Positions 1-14,179 of a stretch of 51,975 nucleotides of DNA are shown piece after piece (position 1 is the first letter of the stretch; every line of letters starts with the position of its first letter). This stretch comes from Alphaproteobacteria bacterium (GTDB taxonomy: Bacteria > Pseudomonadota > Alphaproteobacteria > UBA828): contig JAJDXK010000146.1 of NCBI GenBank assembly GCA_022823305.1, positions 1 through 51,975 of the forward strand, in the 5' to 3' direction. Made by a program: the position numbers and the translations under genes. Below the pieces are notes generated by a model that worked only from the letters and a program-made list of their open reading frames with translations, was not told the DNA's origin and did no database searches.

Positions 1-3029
<3,029 letters not shown>

Positions 3030-3046
3030 CGGGTGCGCGGCGGCCC

Positions 3047-4198
3047 TCAGCCCATCAGCGCCGCGAAGCGGGCGAAGAGATGGCTGGCATCCTGCGGGCC
3101 GGGCGAGGCTTCCGGGTGGTACTGGACCGAGAAGATGGGGTGGCCCTCGACGGCGAGCCCCTCCAGCGTGCCGTCGAAGAGGGAGACGTGGGTGGCGGAG
3201 ACGCCGGCGGGCAGAGAGTCGAGCGTCACCTCGAAGCCGTGATTCTGGCTCGTGATCTCGACCCGGCCGCTCTCCAGCTCCTTGACCGGGTGGTTGGCGC
3301 CGCGATGGCCGAAGGGCATCTTCCGCGTCTCGGCGCCGAGCGCCAGCGCGAGCAGCTGGTGGCCGAGGCAGATGCCGAAGATCGGCAGCCCGCTCGCCAT
3401 CAGCTCCCTGATGACCGGCACGGCGTAGGTGCCGGTGGCGGCCGGGTCGCCCGGCCCGTTGGAGAGGAAGATGCCGTCCGGCTCGTGGCCGAGGATGGTC
3501 TCCGCGTCCGCCGTCGCGGGCACCACGGTCACGCGGCAGCCGGCAGAGGCCAGCGAGCGCAGGATGTTGCGCTTGGCGCCGTAGTCCACCGCGACCACGT
3601 GGCGGCGCGGCGCGGCGAGCGTGCCGTAGGCGCCGGCCTCCGCATCCCATGCGGTCTGCGACCACGCGTAGGCCTGGCGGCAGCAGACCTCCCGGGCGAG
3701 GTCCATGCCCTCGAGCCCGGGCCAGGCGCGGGCCCTGGCGACGAGCGCGGCCTCGTCGATCGCGTCCGCCGTCTCGGCGTGGGCGAGCGCGCCGTCCTGT
3801 GCGCCGCCGCTGCGCAGCAGGCGCGTCAGCCGCCGGGTGTCGATGCCGGCGATGCCGATGAGGCCCCGCCGCAAGAGCCAGCGTTCGAGATGCTGGGCCG
3901 CACGCCAGTTGGAGGGCTCGGTGACGTCGGCGCGGAGCACCAGCCCGAGCGCCGCCGGGGTCTCCGCCTCCAGGTCGTCCTCGTTGGTCCCCACGTTGCC
4001 GATGTGGGGAAAGGTGAAGGTGATGATCTGCCCGGCGTAGGAGGGGTCGGTCAGGATCTCCTGATAGCCGCTCATGGCGGTGTTGAAGCAGACCTCGCCC
4101 GCGGCCTCGCCGCGCGCGCCGAGGCCGCGGCCGCGAAAGACCGTTCCGTCGGCGAGCGCGAGCGCCGCAGTGGCGGTGGCGGAGTCAGTCCCGGACAT
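3047..4198 (-). CDS. carA: Carbamoyl-phosphate synthase small subunit
   Basis: Glutamine amidotransferase subunit (383 aa, normal length) that supplies ammonia to CarB. The N-terminal CarA domain starts at [13 protein letters not shown]. The class-I glutaminase domain has the nucleophile near residue 277 (GICLGHQ) and the His/Glu pair in QYHPEA near residue 360. The reading frame stays open upstream to 4387, but the ATG at 4198 (MSGTDS) matches where the family begins and follows a good minus-strand promoter. The gene leads the carAB operon. Confidence 0.96.
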   Translation of the reverse strand: MSGTDSATATAALALADGTVFRGRGLGARGEAAGEVCFNTAMSGYQEILTDPSYAGQIITFTFPHIGNVGTNEDDLEAETPAALGLVLRADVTEPSNWRAAQHLERWLLRRGLIGIAGIDTRRLTRLLRSGGAQDGALAHAETADAIDEAALVARARAWPGLEGMDLAREVCCRQAYAWSQTAWDAEAGAYGTLAAPRRHVVAVDYGAKRNILRSLASAGCRVTVVPATADAETILGHEPDGIFLSNGPGDPAATGTYAVPVIRELMASGLPIFGICLGHQLLALALGAETRKMPFGHRGANHPVKELESGRVEITSQNHGFEVTLDSLPAGVSATHVSLFDGTLEGLAVEGHPIFSVQYHPEASPGPQDASHLFARFAALMG

Positions 4199-4257
4199 CG
4201 ATTTTCCTGCGGGCGGGCCGCGTCTTGCCGCCGCCCCGCCCGATCGCTGGTGGCCGC

Positions 4258-4285
4258 AGTTTATTCGGGGCCATGCCGGGGTCAA
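4258..4285 (-). promoter_or_regulatory. Candidate sigma-70 promoter for carAB
   Basis: On the minus strand TTGACC (4285-4280) and TAAACT (4263-4258) are separated by 16 nt. The carA ATG begins 60 nt downstream. This is pattern matching only. Confidence 0.5.
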
Positions 4286-4355
4286 GCATGCCCGCCCGCG
4301 CTCGGGCGCCAGCCGCCAACTCGCAAACGACGCGCTTGTCAAGCACGAAACGCCG

Positions 4356-4383
4356 TTGATCGCCGGAATGGGGCGTCTATAGT
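4356..4383 (+). promoter_or_regulatory. Candidate sigma-70 promoter for yqeY-dnaG
   Basis: TTGATC (4356-4361) and TATAGT (4378-4383) have a 16-nt spacer and lie 30 nt before the yqeY ATG. It is divergent from the carA promoter, which fits the divergent gene arrangement. Confidence 0.5.
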
Positions 4384-4413
4384 CCATCCATTCCGTACGA
4401 GGGGAGGGTGCCC

Positions 4414-4872
4414 ATGCTGCGCAGGCAGCTGGAGGACGCGCTTAAGCGTGCCATGAAGGCGCGCGAACCCTGTCGGGTGGCGACCATCAGGTTGATCCTC
4501 GCGGCGCTCAAGGATCGCGACATCGCCGAGCGCGGCAAGGGCAACGGAGAGCTGGACGACAACCAGATCCTGGCCCTGTTGCAGACCATGATTCGCCAGC
4601 GCCGCGAGAGTATCGAGCAGTACGAACGGGGGGGCCGCGTCGACCTCGCGGAGCGCGAGGCCGAGGAGATCGCGGTGATCCAGTCCTTCCTGCCGCCGGC
4701 CATCGAGGGGGAGGACATGGTGTCGGCCGTCCGGGCCGTCATGAGCGACCTCAATGCCAGCACGATCAAGGACATGGGCCGCACGATGGCGTGCCTGAAG
4801 GCGAAGTATTCCGGCCGCATGGACTTCGCCAAGGCGAGCGGGGTGGTCAGGGAGATGCTTGTCTCGGGCTGA
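4414..4872 (+). CDS. GatB/YqeY domain protein
   Basis: Small helical protein of the YqeY family, related to the tail domain of the GatB amidotransferase subunit; its exact role is unsettled. The protein has about 152 residues, the family's full length, with the typical blocks RLILAALKDRDI, FLPP and MGRTMACLKAKYSGRMDFAKAS. A GTG at 4408 is also in frame, but the GGGAGG motif is properly spaced only for the ATG at 4414. It precedes dnaG and rpoD, the arrangement usual in alphaproteobacteria. Confidence 0.92.
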   Translation: MLRRQLEDALKRAMKAREPCRVATIRLILAALKDRDIAERGKGNGELDDNQILALLQTMIRQRRESIEQYERGGRVDLAEREAEEIAVIQSFLPPAIEGEDMVSAVRAVMSDLNASTIKDMGRTMACLKAKYSGRMDFAKASGVVREMLVSG

Positions 4873-4968
4873 TCCGCGCCCGCCTGCGGAAGCCGCCGGA
4901 GCTCCGGCACGGGGGCCGGGAGAGGGGGCGCGCCGGGCCGCGATGCGCGGCCGCCCGAGCGTGAGGGG

Positions 4969-6792
4969 ATGACGTTCCCGCCGCAGTTCCTGGACGAGAT
5001 TCGCGCGCGCGTGCCGCTCGAGGGCACGATCGCCCGGCGCGTGCGGCTGCAGCGCCGCGGGCGGGAATCCATCGGCCTCTGCCCCTTCCACAAGGAGAAG
5101 ACGCCCTCCTTCACCGTCAACGAGAGCAAGGGCTTCTTCCACTGCTTCGGCTGCGGCGCGCACGGCGACGTCATCGGCTTCGTCATGCGGGACGAGGGCC
5201 TCTCCTTCCCCGAGACGGTGGAGCGGCTGGCGGCCGAGGCCGGGCTCGCGCTGCCCGCGCGCGACCCGCGCGCCGCGGAGCGGGAGAAGGAGCGCCTCTC
5301 GCTCTTCGGCGTGCTGGAGACCGCCGCCGCCTGGTTCGAGGCCGAGCTTGCGGGGCCGCGCGGCGAGACCGCGCGCCGCTACCTCGACGGGCGCGGCGTC
5401 GACGAGGAGACCCGCGCGACCTTCCGCCTCGGCTATGCGCCGGACAGCCGCAATGCGCTCCGCGTCGCGCTGGACGCGGGCGGCGTCACCCAGGCGACGA
5501 TGCTGGAGGCCGGCCTCGTGATCGCGCCGGAGGATGGCGGCACCCCCTACGACCGCTTCCGCGGCCGCGTGATCTTTCCCATCTGCGACCGGCGCGGGCG
5601 GGTCGTCGCCTTCGGCGGCCGGGCGCTGGGCGAGGCGAAGGCCAAGTACCTCAACTCGCCCGAGACCGCGCTCTTCTCCAAGGGCACGCTGCTCTACGGC
5701 CAGCATCTCGCCATGTCCGCCGCGCGCAAGGCCGGCCGGGTGATCGCGGTCGAGGGCTACATGGACGTGATCGCGCTGCACCGGGCGGGCATCGCCGAGG
5801 CCGTGGCGCCGCTCGGCACCGCGCTCACCGAGCAGCAGCTCGAGGGGCTCTGGCGTCTCGCCGACGACCCGGTGCTCTGCTTCGACGGGGACGAGGCCGG
5901 CAGGCGCGCCGCCGCCCGCGCGGTCGAGCGCGCCCTGCCGCTGCTGAGCGCGAAGCGCTCGCTCCGCTTCGCCGCGCTGCCTGCGGGCCAGGACCCGGAC
6001 ACCATGGTGCGCGACGATCAGAGCGGGAGCGCAATGACGAGTGTCGTCGATGCAGCGATCCCTCTCTCCCAGCAACTCCGGGATATGGCGGTTGCAGGCC
6101 GTAAGCTCGACACTCCCGAGGCGCAGGCGCGAGTCAACGATTGGTTTTTGGAGCAAGTGGCGCGGATTCCCAACCGCGACCTACAACACCGCTATCGCAA
6201 TGAGTTTTGGAAGTGGCTGCGAGGGCTTTCCGAGGAGCCGGAGCGGAAGAGTCGGCGCGGAGCCGGCGAACCGAAGCTACCAGTAGGCGATAACCTTGGC
6301 CCTGAGACAAGCGGTACTGCTCGAATTCGTGAACGTGTGCTGCTTCAGATACTGCTCAATTTCCCCGAGCTGCTGATAGAGCAGCGCGAGGCGGTAGCCA
6401 GCTTCTCTTTCGAGACGCGTCGCTATGCTGAAGTCAAGGAAGAGGCGGTCGAATGGGCTGAAGCAGGGCTTAGTCCGGAAGACTCGGGTTTGCATGCGCA
6501 TCTCGCTCAGTTCGATCCAGCCGGCGTGGTCGGCGAACTCGTGAGCGACAACGCTTACTATCTCTACAGACCGGCCAGTGTCTACGACGCTCGAATTCTC
6601 TTCGAGGATGTCCTGAAGAGGCATCACCAACAGCTTGAAGAAAAGGTCATACAGGCGGAAGCTGCGGGAGCCCACACCGACTCAGAGAGTTGGAACGCCT
6701 ATCGTGAAAGGCTCCTCCGCCTGCAAGAGGCTGTGAAGGCCGACGCCGATATCCCGGACTACACAGCCGCACCGAGGACGGGCGGGGGGTAG
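4969..6792 (+). CDS. dnaG: DNA primase
   Basis: Primase that lays RNA primers at the replication fork (607 aa, normal length). The N-terminal CHC2 zinc finger has C38, H41, C59 and C62. The TOPRIM domain has the catalytic glutamate E262 (VEGYMD) and the metal-binding D306/D308 (FDGDEAG). The last third is the helicase-interaction domain (RERVLLQILLNFPELL onward). Up to about base 6,010 (residue ~348) GC is 70-80% per 60-base line; after that it falls to about 48-63% and codon use changes, although the frame and homology continue. This suggests a recombinant 3' third. Intact as read. Confidence 0.96.
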   Translation: MTFPPQFLDEIRARVPLEGTIARRVRLQRRGRESIGLCPFHKEKTPSFTVNESKGFFHCFGCGAHGDVIGFVMRDEGLSFPETVERLAAEAGLALPARDPRAAEREKERLSLFGVLETAAAWFEAELAGPRGETARRYLDGRGVDEETRATFRLGYAPDSRNALRVALDAGGVTQATMLEAGLVIAPEDGGTPYDRFRGRVIFPICDRRGRVVAFGGRALGEAKAKYLNSPETALFSKGTLLYGQHLAMSAARKAGRVIAVEGYMDVIALHRAGIAEAVAPLGTALTEQQLEGLWRLADDPVLCFDGDEAGRRAAARAVERALPLLSAKRSLRFAALPAGQDPDTMVRDDQSGSAMTSVVDAAIPLSQQLRDMAVAGRKLDTPEAQARVNDWFLEQVARIPNRDLQHRYRNEFWKWLRGLSEEPERKSRRGAGEPKLPVGDNLGPETSGTARIRERVLLQILLNFPELLIEQREAVASFSFETRRYAEVKEEAVEWAEAGLSPEDSGLHAHLAQFDPAGVVGELVSDNAYYLYRPASVYDARILFEDVLKRHHQQLEEKVIQAEAAGAHTDSESWNAYRERLLRLQEAVKADADIPDYTAAPRTGGG

Positions 6793-6817
6793 CGTCCGCC
6801 GGCCCCGTCGATTGTGC

Positions 6818-6823
6818 TATAAT
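6818..6823 (+). promoter_or_regulatory. Candidate -10 box upstream of rpoD
   Basis: A perfect TATAAT stands in the 249-base gap between dnaG and rpoD, but I see no matching -35 at 16-18 nt. A TTGACA also occurs at 6840-6845 without a convincing -10. The rest of the gap shows no ORF or RNA gene I can support. Confidence 0.3.
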
Positions 6824-7041
6824 GGCAGGTGTTGCGCGCTTGACACGCGGCGGCGGGGTCTGGAGACTGCGCCGCTCGGGGAAGGCTTGATCCGGGAGCC
6901 GCCGACCCCAAATCACGCACGACGGGCGCCGGCTGCACAAGCGCGCCCCGCATGCGCCCGATGGGCGCAGCGCGCCCGTGCGTGCCAAACCCGTACCCGG
7001 CCAGCCCCGCGGCCCGGAATGGCCGGAGAGGAACGATCCGC

Positions 7042-8988
<1,947 letters not shown>

Positions 8989-8999
8989 GGGCGGCGAAA

Positions 9000-9060
9000 A
9001 GCAAAAATTGCAAAACGAACCCAATTTCGCATAACGCATTGTTTTAACACGATTATTGTC
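9000..9060. repeat. AT-rich intergenic patch, possible dispersed repeat
   Basis: An abrupt ~60-base AT-rich stretch after rpoD in a ~70% GC setting. Its core reads GCAAAACGAACCCAATTTCG, with imperfect inverted ends (AAATTG/CAATTT). One frame would encode KTNPIS, a peptide I recall recurring in predicted proteins from unrelated bacteria where an intergenic repeat is read as coding. The repeat status is from memory, not from this window. Confidence 0.3.
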
Positions 9061-9143
9061 GGATTACCCCCGCCTTGCGGGAGACCGCCTCGCCGCCCGC
9101 CGGGCGCGTGCTAAGCTCCCGCGGCAACGGCTTGGTGGGCGAC

Positions 9144-10082
9144 ATGGCGCTTGGCGAGGCAACGACCGCGCAGGACTCGGCGCCGCCACCGCGCCGGCAC
9201 CGGCTCGTTTCCTTCGCCCTGCTCATCGTCTGCGGCGGCACCTTCGGGCTGATCTTCTCGGCCAACAAGATCGCCGTGACCGGCGGCATCCCCTTCTTCG
9301 CCTATGTCTTCTGGCAGACGCTGGGGGCCGGTCTCGTCCTGCTGGCGATCGCCGCTGCGCTCGGCCGGCGCCCGCGGCTGGGCTGGCTCCACGTGCGGGC
9401 CTACTTCGTGATCGGCTTCTTCACGCTCGCCTTCCCCTTCGTCCTCCTCGCCTTCATCGCGCCGAAGCTGCCGGCCGGCGTGATCAGCCTGGGCGGGACG
9501 CTGAGCCCGACGATCACCTACGTGCTGGCGATGGCGCTCGCGATGGACCGCTTCCGCTGGCTCCGGGTCGGCGGGATCGCGCTCGGGCTCGCGGGCGTGC
9601 TGCTGGTGGTCCTGCCGGAGACGAGCCTGCCCGAGTCCGGCATGGCCGGCTGGGTGCTGCTCAGCCTGCTGGTCCCGGTCAGCTATGCCTCCGGCACCAT
9701 CGCTGCCGCCCGCCTCTCGCCTGCCGACGGCGATTCGCTCACGACCGGGAGCGGGCTGCTCTTCGCCTCGGCGATCATGGTCTTCCCCTTCATGGCCGGC
9801 AGCGGGCAGTGGTGGTTCTTCTCCGGCCCGATGAGCGATGCCGACTGGGCCCAGGTCGGCGCCGTGCTCATCAACGCCGCGTTCTTCTATCTGCTGCTGG
9901 AGATCGTCAGGCGCGCAGGCCCGGTCTTCTTCTCGACGCAGAACTACGTCGCCACCCTGGCGGGGATCGGCTGGGGCATCCTGATCCTGGCGGAGAGCCA
10001 CAGCGTCTACATCTGGGGCGCGCTGGCGCTGCTCTTCGCCGGCCTCTTCCTGGTGACGCGGCGCGGCCGGCAGGCCGCGTAG
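9144..10082 (+). CDS. EamA/DMT-superfamily permease
   Basis: Inner-membrane transporter of the drug/metabolite family; the substrate cannot be told. The 312-aa protein has about ten hydrophobic segments in two EamA halves, beginning at FALLIVCGGTFGLIFSANKIAVTG and ending in the basic tail RRGRQAA, as the family does. An in-frame TTG at 9075 would add 23 residues of non-hydrophobic sequence. I prefer ATG 9144, just before the first membrane segment. Single-gene unit, convergent with the next gene. Confidence 0.88.
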   Translation: MALGEATTAQDSAPPPRRHRLVSFALLIVCGGTFGLIFSANKIAVTGGIPFFAYVFWQTLGAGLVLLAIAAALGRRPRLGWLHVRAYFVIGFFTLAFPFVLLAFIAPKLPAGVISLGGTLSPTITYVLAMALAMDRFRWLRVGGIALGLAGVLLVVLPETSLPESGMAGWVLLSLLVPVSYASGTIAAARLSPADGDSLTTGSGLLFASAIMVFPFMAGSGQWWFFSGPMSDADWAQVGAVLINAAFFYLLLEIVRRAGPVFFSTQNYVATLAGIGWGILILAESHSVYIWGALALLFAGLFLVTRRGRQAA

Positions 10083-10112
10083 CGCGCTCCCCGCCGTCGC
10101 GAAGGTCCCCCG

Positions 10113-10871
10113 CTAGGGCGCGCGGACGAGGTCGAGCAGGCGCTGGGTCAGGTGCTCGCCGGCGGGCAGCTCGAGGCCCCGGTCGGCGAGGTAGCGGCGC
10201 ACGGCGCTTCGCGTCTGCGCGCCGGGAACGCCGTCCACCGGCCCGGCATCGTAGCCGTGCGCGGCGAGGCGCCGTTGCAGCTCCTCCACCTGGCGCTGGG
10301 AGAGGATCAGGGTGGTGTCCTCCGCCTCGATCCGGGCTTCCTCCGGGCGGAGCGCGAAGGCGGCCGCCCGGGCGCGGACCGCGTCCACTTCGTCTGCGTC
10401 GAGCGCCTCCGCCAGCCGGGCGGCGGCGTCGGCCGCCTGCTCCCGCGCGGCGCCCTCGCCGTCGCGCGCCGCCACCTCGAGCCAGTAGAGCGCCTCCGAC
10501 CCGTCCTCCGGCACCCCGTGGCCGCCCTGGAGGAGCACCGCCAGGTTGTACTGCGCCGCGGTCACGCCCTGCAGGGCTGCGCGCGCGTACCAGGCTGCGG
10601 CCGCGGCCGGGTCCTCGGCCACGCCGCGGCCGGCCTCGTGCAGCAGACCCATGTTGAACTGGGCCATCGCGTCGCCGTCCTCGGCGAGCGGCTGCCAGAT
10701 CTGCGCGGCCCCGTCGTAGTCGCCGGCCTCGAAGGCGGCGGCGCCCTCGCCCAGCAGGTCGGCGGCCGCCCCCGGCGCGGCGACGGCTGCGAGCAGCAAG
10801 GCTGCGGCGAGGAGCGGAACGAGCCTCGCGCCGCCGTGCCGCCCCCGTCCTGTCCGACGACCTAATGTCAT
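10113..10871 (-). CDS. Exported Sel1-repeat and peptidoglycan-binding protein
   Basis: 252 aa. An Arg-rich n-region and hydrophobic stretch (LVPLLAAALLLAAVAAPGAAA) form a signal peptide. Next come two to three Sel1-like (TPR-type) repeats (MAQFNMGLLHEAGRGV, TAAQYNLAVLLQGGHGV). A C-terminal PG_binding_1-like domain reads QVEELQRRLAAHGYDAGPVDGVPGAQTRSAVRRY. The layout suggests a periplasmic scaffold bound to the cell wall; no enzymatic motif is visible. Confidence 0.85.
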   Translation of the reverse strand: MTLGRRTGRGRHGGARLVPLLAAALLLAAVAAPGAAADLLGEGAAAFEAGDYDGAAQIWQPLAEDGDAMAQFNMGLLHEAGRGVAEDPAAAAAWYARAALQGVTAAQYNLAVLLQGGHGVPEDGSEALYWLEVAARDGEGAAREQAADAAARLAEALDADEVDAVRARAAAFALRPEEARIEAEDTTLILSQRQVEELQRRLAAHGYDAGPVDGVPGAQTRSAVRRYLADRGLELPAGEHLTQRLLDLVRAP

Positions 10872-11010
10872 GGGATGGCAACATTATCCCGATTCGCCGG
10901 GCGGGCAAGGGCAGAGCGCCGCCGTGGCCGCGCTCTCCGGCGCGGGCTAGAATGCCGCCTGCCGCCGTTCGAGCTCCGCCGAACGGCCCAGGCAAGCGAG
11001 GGAGAGCACG

Positions 11011-12582
11011 ATGCCGACAGGCCCAGTACCGCCGAGTGCGCGCAAGCTTCAGGAAATGGCCGAATCCTTCGGCTTCGAGATGAGCGACGGCGACGCCGAC
11101 CTCTACGCCGAGATGATGGCGGGCACGCTGAAGAGCTACCGCCGCCTCGACGCGATGCAGGAGGACAAGCCGCCGGTCAAGTATCCGCGCTGCGGCTCGC
11201 GCCGGCCGGGGCCTGAGGAGAACCCCTACAACGCCTGGTTCGTGAAGGGCGAGATCAAGGGCGCTTCCGGCGGCGTGCTCGCGGGCAAGACGGTCGGCAT
11301 CAAGGATGCGATCTGCGTCGCGGGCTTCCCCATGATCAACGGCGCCAAGGGGATGGACGGCTACATCCCCGACATCGACGCCACCGTGGTGACCCGCGTG
11401 CTCGATGCCGGCGGCACCATCCTCGGCAAGACCAACAGCGAGGACTGCTCGTTCTCCGGCGGCAGCCACACCTCGGCCTACGGCCCCGTGCGCAATCCGC
11501 ACAAGCCGACGCATTCCACCGGCGCGTCGTCCAACGGCAACGGCGCCGCGGTCGCGGCCGGCGACGTCGACATGACGATCGGCGGCGACCAGGGCGGCTC
11601 GATCCGCATTCCGGCGAGCTGGAGCGGCATCGTCGGCCACAAGCCCACCTACGGCCTCGTGCCCTACACCGGCGCCATGATGATCGAGATGACCATGGAC
11701 CACCTGGGTCCCATGGCCGCCAACGTGGAGGACACGGCCCGCCTGCTCACCGCCATCGCCGGCGAGGACCCGCTGGACCCGCGCCAGCGCGGCCTGATCC
11801 CGTCGGGGCTGGACATGGACTACGTCTCCGGCCTCGACAGGGGCTGCAAGGGGATCAGGGTCGGCGTGCTGAAGGAAGGCTTCGACCAGGGCGCGGGCGA
11901 GGAGTCCTGGGGCGACACCGGGCTCCCGCCCGCCGACGCCGTGGTGGGCGAGAAGGTGCGCGCGGCGGCAGACCGCCTGGCCGGCGCCGGGGCCGAGGTG
12001 GCCGAGGTCTCCAACCCGCGCCACGAGGACGCGCTCCACGTGTGGCTGCCGATCTGCGTCGAGGGCGCGCAGGCGGTCATGCTCAAGGGCAACAACACCG
12101 GCACCAACTGGCGCGGCTTCTACAACACCCAGCTCCTCGACAACGTGGCCAAGGGCGCCCGCGCGCGGCCCAACGACATGGGCGTGATGGTGAAGTACGT
12201 GCTGCTCTTCGGCGAGTACATGCAGTCGGAGTACTACAACCGCTACTACGCCAAGGCGCAGAACCTGCGCGGCCAGATCACGCGGGACTACGACGCCCTG
12301 CTGGAATCATGCGACGTGCTGGTGATGCCCACAACGGCCATCCTGCCGACGCCGATCCCCGGCAACGACGCGCCGCTCCGGGAGCGGATCGTCCGCACGC
12401 TCGACATGATCCACAACACCTGCCAGTTCGACGCGACCGGCCACCCGGCGATCTCGGTGCCCTGCGGGGTCCACGACGACCTGCCCGTCGGCTTCATGAT
12501 CGTCGGCCGCCACTGGGAGGACGCGACCGTGCTGCAGGTGGCGCAGGCGCTGGAGAGCGCGGGCGACTGGAAGAGCTTCTGA
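11011..12582 (+). CDS. Amidase (amidase-signature family)
   Basis: Hydrolyses an amide to acid and ammonia; substrate unknown. The 523-aa protein shows the Ser-cisSer-Lys triad: K98 (VGIKDA), S173 (GASSNGNG) and S197 (QGGSIRI), with the canonical 24-residue spacing between the serines. The ~75-residue N-terminal helical extension and the TGASSNGNG motif recall the larger amidases of nitrile-degradation clusters, but no nitrile hydratase is nearby. ATG 11011 has a GAGGGAGAG ribosome site. Confidence 0.92.
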   Translation: MPTGPVPPSARKLQEMAESFGFEMSDGDADLYAEMMAGTLKSYRRLDAMQEDKPPVKYPRCGSRRPGPEENPYNAWFVKGEIKGASGGVLAGKTVGIKDAICVAGFPMINGAKGMDGYIPDIDATVVTRVLDAGGTILGKTNSEDCSFSGGSHTSAYGPVRNPHKPTHSTGASSNGNGAAVAAGDVDMTIGGDQGGSIRIPASWSGIVGHKPTYGLVPYTGAMMIEMTMDHLGPMAANVEDTARLLTAIAGEDPLDPRQRGLIPSGLDMDYVSGLDRGCKGIRVGVLKEGFDQGAGEESWGDTGLPPADAVVGEKVRAAADRLAGAGAEVAEVSNPRHEDALHVWLPICVEGAQAVMLKGNNTGTNWRGFYNTQLLDNVAKGARARPNDMGVMVKYVLLFGEYMQSEYYNRYYAKAQNLRGQITRDYDALLESCDVLVMPTTAILPTPIPGNDAPLRERIVRTLDMIHNTCQFDATGHPAISVPCGVHDDLPVGFMIVGRHWEDATVLQVAQALESAGDWKSF

Positions 12583-12607
12583 GGGCCGGGGGCGGCGGCC
12601 CATAGGA

Positions 12608-13054
12608 CTGCCCGCCAGCGCGGCGCTCGCGGCGGCGCTGGCGGCCCTCGCGGTCGCGGCGCCAGCCCTCGCCTGCGATGCCGCATCTGCGGCACGCCTG
12701 CTCGATCTGGTGAACGCCGTCCGGCTGGAGAAGGGGCTCGCGCCGGTGGCGGCGCACCCGGCGCTCACGCAGGCGGCCGGCGCACACGCAGACGTGCTCG
12801 CACGCCGGGGCGTGCTCGACCACACCGGCGAGGAGGGCAGCGATCCGGGCACGCGCGCCCGGAGCGCGGGCTACGACTACGTGCTGGTGCTGGAGAACCT
12901 CGCCGCCGGCACGACTGAACCTCAGCCGGTGCTCGAGCTCTGGCTCGCCCGCGAGGGCCACCGCGGCAACCTGCTGCGGGCGCGGGTGCGCGACGCCGGC
13001 ATCGCCTGCGTGCGCGGCACCTGGGTGCTGATGCTGGCGCGCGAGCGGGACTGA
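12608..13054 (+). CDS. Exported CAP/SCP-domain protein (start uncertain)
   Basis: CAP-superfamily domain (LLDLVNAVRLEKGLAPV; HADVLARRGVLDHTG; WLAREGHRGNLL), a compact extracellular fold of unclear bacterial function. The first ATG/GTG/TTG in frame is GTG 12710, which would cut into the domain. Upstream the frame encodes a convincing signal peptide (ALAAALAALAVAAPALA, then CD), but its only possible starts are CTG 12608 or ATA 12602, just after a G-rich tract that could bind ribosomes. Two cysteines (after the signal, and in IACVRG) could form a disulfide. Either a non-standard start or a mutated one. Confidence 0.72.
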   Translation: MPASAALAAALAALAVAAPALACDAASAARLLDLVNAVRLEKGLAPVAAHPALTQAAGAHADVLARRGVLDHTGEEGSDPGTRARSAGYDYVLVLENLAAGTTEPQPVLELWLAREGHRGNLLRARVRDAGIACVRGTWVLMLARERD

Positions 13055-13064
13055 GAGCAGAACG

Positions 13065-14061
13065 CTAGTCGTAGAGCGCGACGCAGCGAACCTCGATGCT
13101 CCAGCGGTCGGGCGCGTCCGGCGGCGTGGCGGGGTCCTCGAACGCCGTGTGGAAGCTGAAGGTGCAGGGCGAGTCCGGGCACATCGCATCCGCCTTCGCG
13201 CCGGCCGAGCGCGCCAGCCCACCCGCCGAGTCCCATTGCTTGATGAGCAGCGCCTCGTCGCGGGTGAGCGCGGGATAGAAATACCAGCGGTGCCGATCGG
13301 CGTGCTTCGCCAGGTAATTCCCGCCGGTCCTGTCGCTGTAGAAGACCTCGAAGACCACGAGGTCGTCGGGGTGCACGCTGGCCGCATCGCAGAGCGCGAG
13401 CGGCTCGGTCGCCACCGGCTCCGGCGCGATGTTGCGCCAGAGGTTGACGATGGCGAAGCGGCCCCCCCTCCAGAGCCCGCGCCGCGTCCGCCTCGTCGAG
13501 GAGCGACTCGCCCTCCGCCAGCGCGCTGCGGTAGGTGTCGTTGCCGGTCGGCGCCTTGAACAGGTCGCGCAGGCGCCGCGGTCCGCTGGTCAAGGTGTAG
13601 TCGCCGTGCACCATGTGGATCGGCGGCTGGACCTGCTGCCCGCCCTCGATGCGGCGCCCGCTGCGGTTGCCGGAGACCGAGCGGACGTTGTGGTCGAAGG
13701 CCGCGACCAGGCGGGCGCCGGTCTCCTCACGGACGATGGCGGCGCAGTCGGGGTAATAGCGACGCACGATCCGGTCGTGGTCGAAGAAGTCGATGTCCGG
13801 CGCCGCGATGGGGCGCGCGACCAGCTCGAAGCCGTTGGCGTCGAGCGTGTGGCGCCGTGCGCCCGCCCGGCCGCGGGCGTCGTGCACGGGCATCTGCCGC
13901 TCTTCCAGGTCGGTGCCTTCCCAGGGGCTGTCGTTGCCGTCGCTGTCGCGGCGCATGAACACCTTGCCGTTGCCATGGAGCGAGCTCTCCACCGATGCCG
14001 CGAGGTACGTGAACGCCCCGGTGCGCACCGCGTCGGTCTGCTCTCCCGCTGCCAGGTTCAT
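13065..14061 (-). pseudogene. CmcJ/NvfI-family oxygenase-like gene, frameshifted
   Basis: Resembles the CmcJ/NvfI (GA4-desaturase-like) Fe(II)/2-oxoglutarate oxygenase family. The first frame (from ATG 14061) covers HTLDANGFELV, DHDRIVRRYYPDC, TGARLVAAFDHNVRS and VHGDYTLTSGP. The second frame covers PLALCDAASVHPDDLV, HRWYFYPALTRDEALLIKQWDS, FHTAFEDPATPPDAP and SIEVR. They meet at a run of seven Gs on the minus strand (C-run 13462-13468). Six Gs would join them as LEGGRFAIVNLWRNIAPEP, a family-like sequence. The 997-nt length also fits a single +1 shift. Decay, or a homopolymer sequencing error. Confidence 0.8.
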
Positions 14062-14132
14062 GGGAACACCTCGAAACGGTGCGCAGGCGCCGTCGCCGGA
14101 AGGTCGTCGATCACCTAGCCGAGGGGGAGACC

Positions 14133-14157
14133 GCGCGGCGGGGCGCGCCCGCCGCGC
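14133..14157 (-). terminator. GC-rich hairpin after the GST gene
   Basis: A 10-bp perfect stem (GCGCGGCGGG/CCCGCCGCGC) with a 5-nt loop lies 23 nt after the stop of the minus-strand GST gene. No T-tract follows, so intrinsic termination is only possible. Confidence 0.35.
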
Positions 14158-14179
14158 AACTCCCTTCTCCCGGCGCCCT

